Positions 24,927 through 26,629 of a stretch of DNA of 26,629 bases are shown here, one piece after another (position 1 is the first letter of the stretch; each line of letters starts with the position of its first letter). The translations under genes and the position numbers were made by a program. The DNA is from Ruminococcaceae bacterium UBA6857 (GTDB lineage: Bacteria > Bacillota > Clostridia > Oscillospirales > Acutalibacteraceae): NCBI GenBank assembly GCA_002451715.1, contig DKDD01000103.1, positions 1 through 26,629 of the forward strand, written 5' to 3'. Below the pieces are notes generated by a model. That model ran no database searches and had not been told where the DNA came from. It worked only from the letters and a program-made list of their open reading frames with translations.

Positions 24927-26468
24927 ATGAAGAGGACATTGAGACGGATTCTTTCCTTTGTTTTGGTGCTTGTTTCGGTTTGCACGGCAGTCTCTCCGAT
25001 TTTCAATGCGGCAACCGTGAACGATCTTCCGATTGTTTATGTTATCGGCCGAGGAACATGGATCTATGACAAGAACGGAAAGCAGGTTTATCCGACAAGC
25101 GGAATTGAAAAGGCAATTAAGGACAACAAAAATGACCTCATCGGAAGTTGGGCAAAAAGCCTTATTTCCGGAAACTGGGACGACCTCAGCGACGCTATCT
25201 ACAGACTTGTTGAAAACGAATATAAAGACTTTGTTCTTGACAACAACGGCGAAGCTTCAAACGGTACCCACGTTAAACCGAATGCCGAACCGAAAGCAAA
25301 AAAATCGAATTTCACAATGACGGATTATCAGTTCAGCTATGACAGCCGTATTGATCCTTATGAAAACGCAAAACTTCTCAACACATATATCAATAAAGTC
25401 CTTTCCGTAACGGGAAAAACAAAGGTTCAGCTCATCGGACGCTGCCTCGGTTCAACCGTAATCAGCGCATATCTCACCGTTTACGGCTGTTCAAAAGTCG
25501 ATACGGCGATTTTCTATGCCGCTTCAAACCAGGGACTTATTCCTTTGAGCGCGTTCTTCTCCGGCGACGTTGTTTTTGACGTTGACGCAATTCAGAAGTA
25601 CGGCAGTACTTACCTCAAAAACAGCACAAGCGACGGTACCGACGGTTTCACAAGGGGACTTGTTACATTGCTTTATAATCTCAGCAACTCTTTCCTTTTG
25701 ACCGCGTGGGGAATCAACAACGTTGAAAAAGCGTATCGTGATATTGCAAGAACGCTTTATCCGCGAATTGTTCTTGCCGTTTACGGAACCTGCCCCGGTT
25801 TCTGGACAATGGTCAGAGATGACCATTACGAAAAAGCGAAAAAGGTTGTCTTCGCCGGAAACGAAGCAAAGTATGCAAAGCTTATCTCTAAGATCGATAA
25901 GTATCATTATAATGTTCTTCAGAAGTTCCCGGAAAACCTTAAAAAGTGGAAAAATCAGGGAATGAAAGTTGCGGTCATTGCAAAGTATAACACCCAGCTT
26001 GCACCGCTTTTTGAAAATTGCATGAAACAGGCAGATGACCTTGTTGAACTTGAAACCGCGTCATACGGCGCAACCTGCGCCGACATCGGAAAGACTCTTT
26101 CAAACAGCTATATCAGTCAGCTTGAAAAAAGCGGAAAAGACAAGTATCTTTCTCCGGACCTTGTTGTTGACGCTTCAACCTGCCTTTTCCCGGACTATAC
26201 ATGGTTCATTAAGGACCTTCCGCATGACGTTTTTCCAACTTCGGTCAACGAACTCATCATTGAAATTTTCCATTCAAAAACGCAGTATACAATCAACAGC
26301 AACGAAAAGTATTCGCAGTTTCTTCAGTATGAAAGCGACAGCCTTATTCTTTCAAAGGTTACTCTTGAGGGGCTTCCGACCGATTCGGGCGAAAGCTTAA
26401 TCAGAAAAATCGCGAATGCGCTCAACACGATTTTTATTCTTTTGAAACTTCTTTTCAACATTTGGTAA
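24927..26468 (+). CDS. Exported alpha/beta hydrolase with Cys nucleophile elbow
   Basis: The product has 513 residues from the ATG at 24927, chosen because AGGAGGT sits 7 bases upstream. A signal peptide or anchor covers residues 1 to about 28. 'PIVYVIGRGTW' looks like the oxyanion-hole strand of lipases. The nucleophile elbow reads 'QLIGRCLGSTVISAY', i.e. G-x-C-x-G with Cys173 where lipases have Ser. G-x-C-x-G is known in polyhydroxyalkanoate synthases and dienelactone hydrolase. A late 'VVDASTCLFPDYTWFIKDLPHD' stretch supplies plausible acid (Asp415) and His433. The last 20 residues are strongly hydrophobic, suggesting membrane attachment. It probably hydrolyses or transfers acyl groups outside the cytoplasm. 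It closes the condensation/ACP set but has its own promoter and terminator. Confidence 0.75.
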   Translation: MKRTLRRILSFVLVLVSVCTAVSPIFNAATVNDLPIVYVIGRGTWIYDKNGKQVYPTSGIEKAIKDNKNDLIGSWAKSLISGNWDDLSDAIYRLVENEYKDFVLDNNGEASNGTHVKPNAEPKAKKSNFTMTDYQFSYDSRIDPYENAKLLNTYINKVLSVTGKTKVQLIGRCLGSTVISAYLTVYGCSKVDTAIFYAASNQGLIPLSAFFSGDVVFDVDAIQKYGSTYLKNSTSDGTDGFTRGLVTLLYNLSNSFLLTAWGINNVEKAYRDIARTLYPRIVLAVYGTCPGFWTMVRDDHYEKAKKVVFAGNEAKYAKLISKIDKYHYNVLQKFPENLKKWKNQGMKVAVIAKYNTQLAPLFENCMKQADDLVELETASYGATCADIGKTLSNSYISQLEKSGKDKYLSPDLVVDASTCLFPDYTWFIKDLPHDVFPTSVNELIIEIFHSKTQYTINSNEKYSQFLQYESDSLILSKVTLEGLPTDSGESLIRKIANALNTIFILLKLLFNIW

Positions 26469-26481
26469 TCGGAAGATACGC

Positions 26482-26518
26482 AAAAGCGGCACACCTTTTT
26501 CGGGCGTGCCGCTTTTTT
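26482..26518. terminator. Bidirectional terminator after the hydrolase gene
   Basis: An 11-bp perfect stem, AAAAGCGGCAC (26482-26492) with GTGCCGCTTTT (26506-26516), gives T6 on the plus strand and T4 on the minus strand. It separates the hydrolase gene from the converging gene at the right edge. Confidence 0.9.
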
Positions 26519-26570
26519 GAGTAAGAGGAAATCATGAGTCGCAAAAAGCCCTTTCACGACTTTTCTTCTG

Positions 26571-26629
26571 TCAGCAACCGCAACCGCAGTTGTTGTTCGA
26601 ATAGGTGTTTTCACAGCCGCAACCGCAAC
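26571..26629 (-). CDS. C-terminus of a Cys/Gly-rich protein, 5' part beyond window
   Basis: Reading in from the right edge on the minus strand, one frame gives CGCGCENTYSNNNCGCGC followed by TGA at 26573-26571. Two alternating Cys-Gly blocks are separated by an eight-residue Asn-rich spacer. Such tails occur in small metal-binding or spore-coat-like proteins of Clostridia. Only 18 residues are visible, so function is unknown. A terminator usable in this direction lies about 55 bases further on, which supports a real gene end. An overlapping longer frame on the same strand crosses that terminator and the hydrolase gene and is a shadow. Confidence 0.5.
   Translation of the reverse strand, partial: CGCGCENTYSNNNCGCGC

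Noticed and set aside
26324..26614. Minus-strand frame of 96 codons overlapping the hydrolase 3' end
   Set aside because: It reads through a strong bidirectional terminator and the antisense of the hydrolase, and has no ribosome site. The CGCGC frame ending at 26571 is a better explanation of the edge.

Overview
The window reads as chromosomal DNA of a low-to-mid GC, spore-forming member of the Clostridia, most likely a gut Oscillospirales (Ruminococcaceae-like) lineage. The evidence is the rpsT / gpr / spoIIP neighbourhood typical of endospore-formers, strong AGGAGG ribosome binding sites, Gram-positive signal peptides, sigma-A-like promoters and compact GC-hairpin terminators. The genus assignment is inference. 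No tRNA, rRNA, insertion sequence, prophage or CRISPR array was seen.

Region 1 (1-7508, minus strand) is a three-gene run of exported repeat proteins. An LRR/Ig-like/FN3 protein comes first in transcription order, followed by a 14-module fibronectin type III protein. A second FN3 protein follows and runs off the left edge. No sortase, dockerin or SLH anchor is visible in the two complete proteins.

Region 2 (7634-10489) holds ribosomal protein S20 (minus) divergent from the spore protease gene gpr, then spoIIP and a small one-TM protein that begins with TTG. Region 3 (10507-13822) is a single exported GH31 glycosidase with a PA14 insertion, its own promoter flanked by repeats, and a bidirectional terminator. 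Region 4 (13837-18590, minus) carries prolyl- and isoleucyl-tRNA synthetases, with a sigma-A-type promoter before ileS and no T-box.

Region 5 (18623-26518) is the most unusual part. A GH3-family acyl-adenylating enzyme (minus) and a 45-codon secreted-peptide gene (minus) lie divergent from four plus-strand genes: a neutral-ceramidase-like hydrolase, a stand-alone condensation-domain acyltransferase, a free acyl carrier protein, and an exported alpha/beta hydrolase whose nucleophile elbow has Cys instead of Ser. Together these give acid activation, carrier tethering, condensation and extracytoplasmic acyl hydrolysis or transfer. This is a candidate undescribed pathway for an acylated small molecule or lipid (inference). 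At the right edge is the C-terminus of a Cys/Gly-rich protein.
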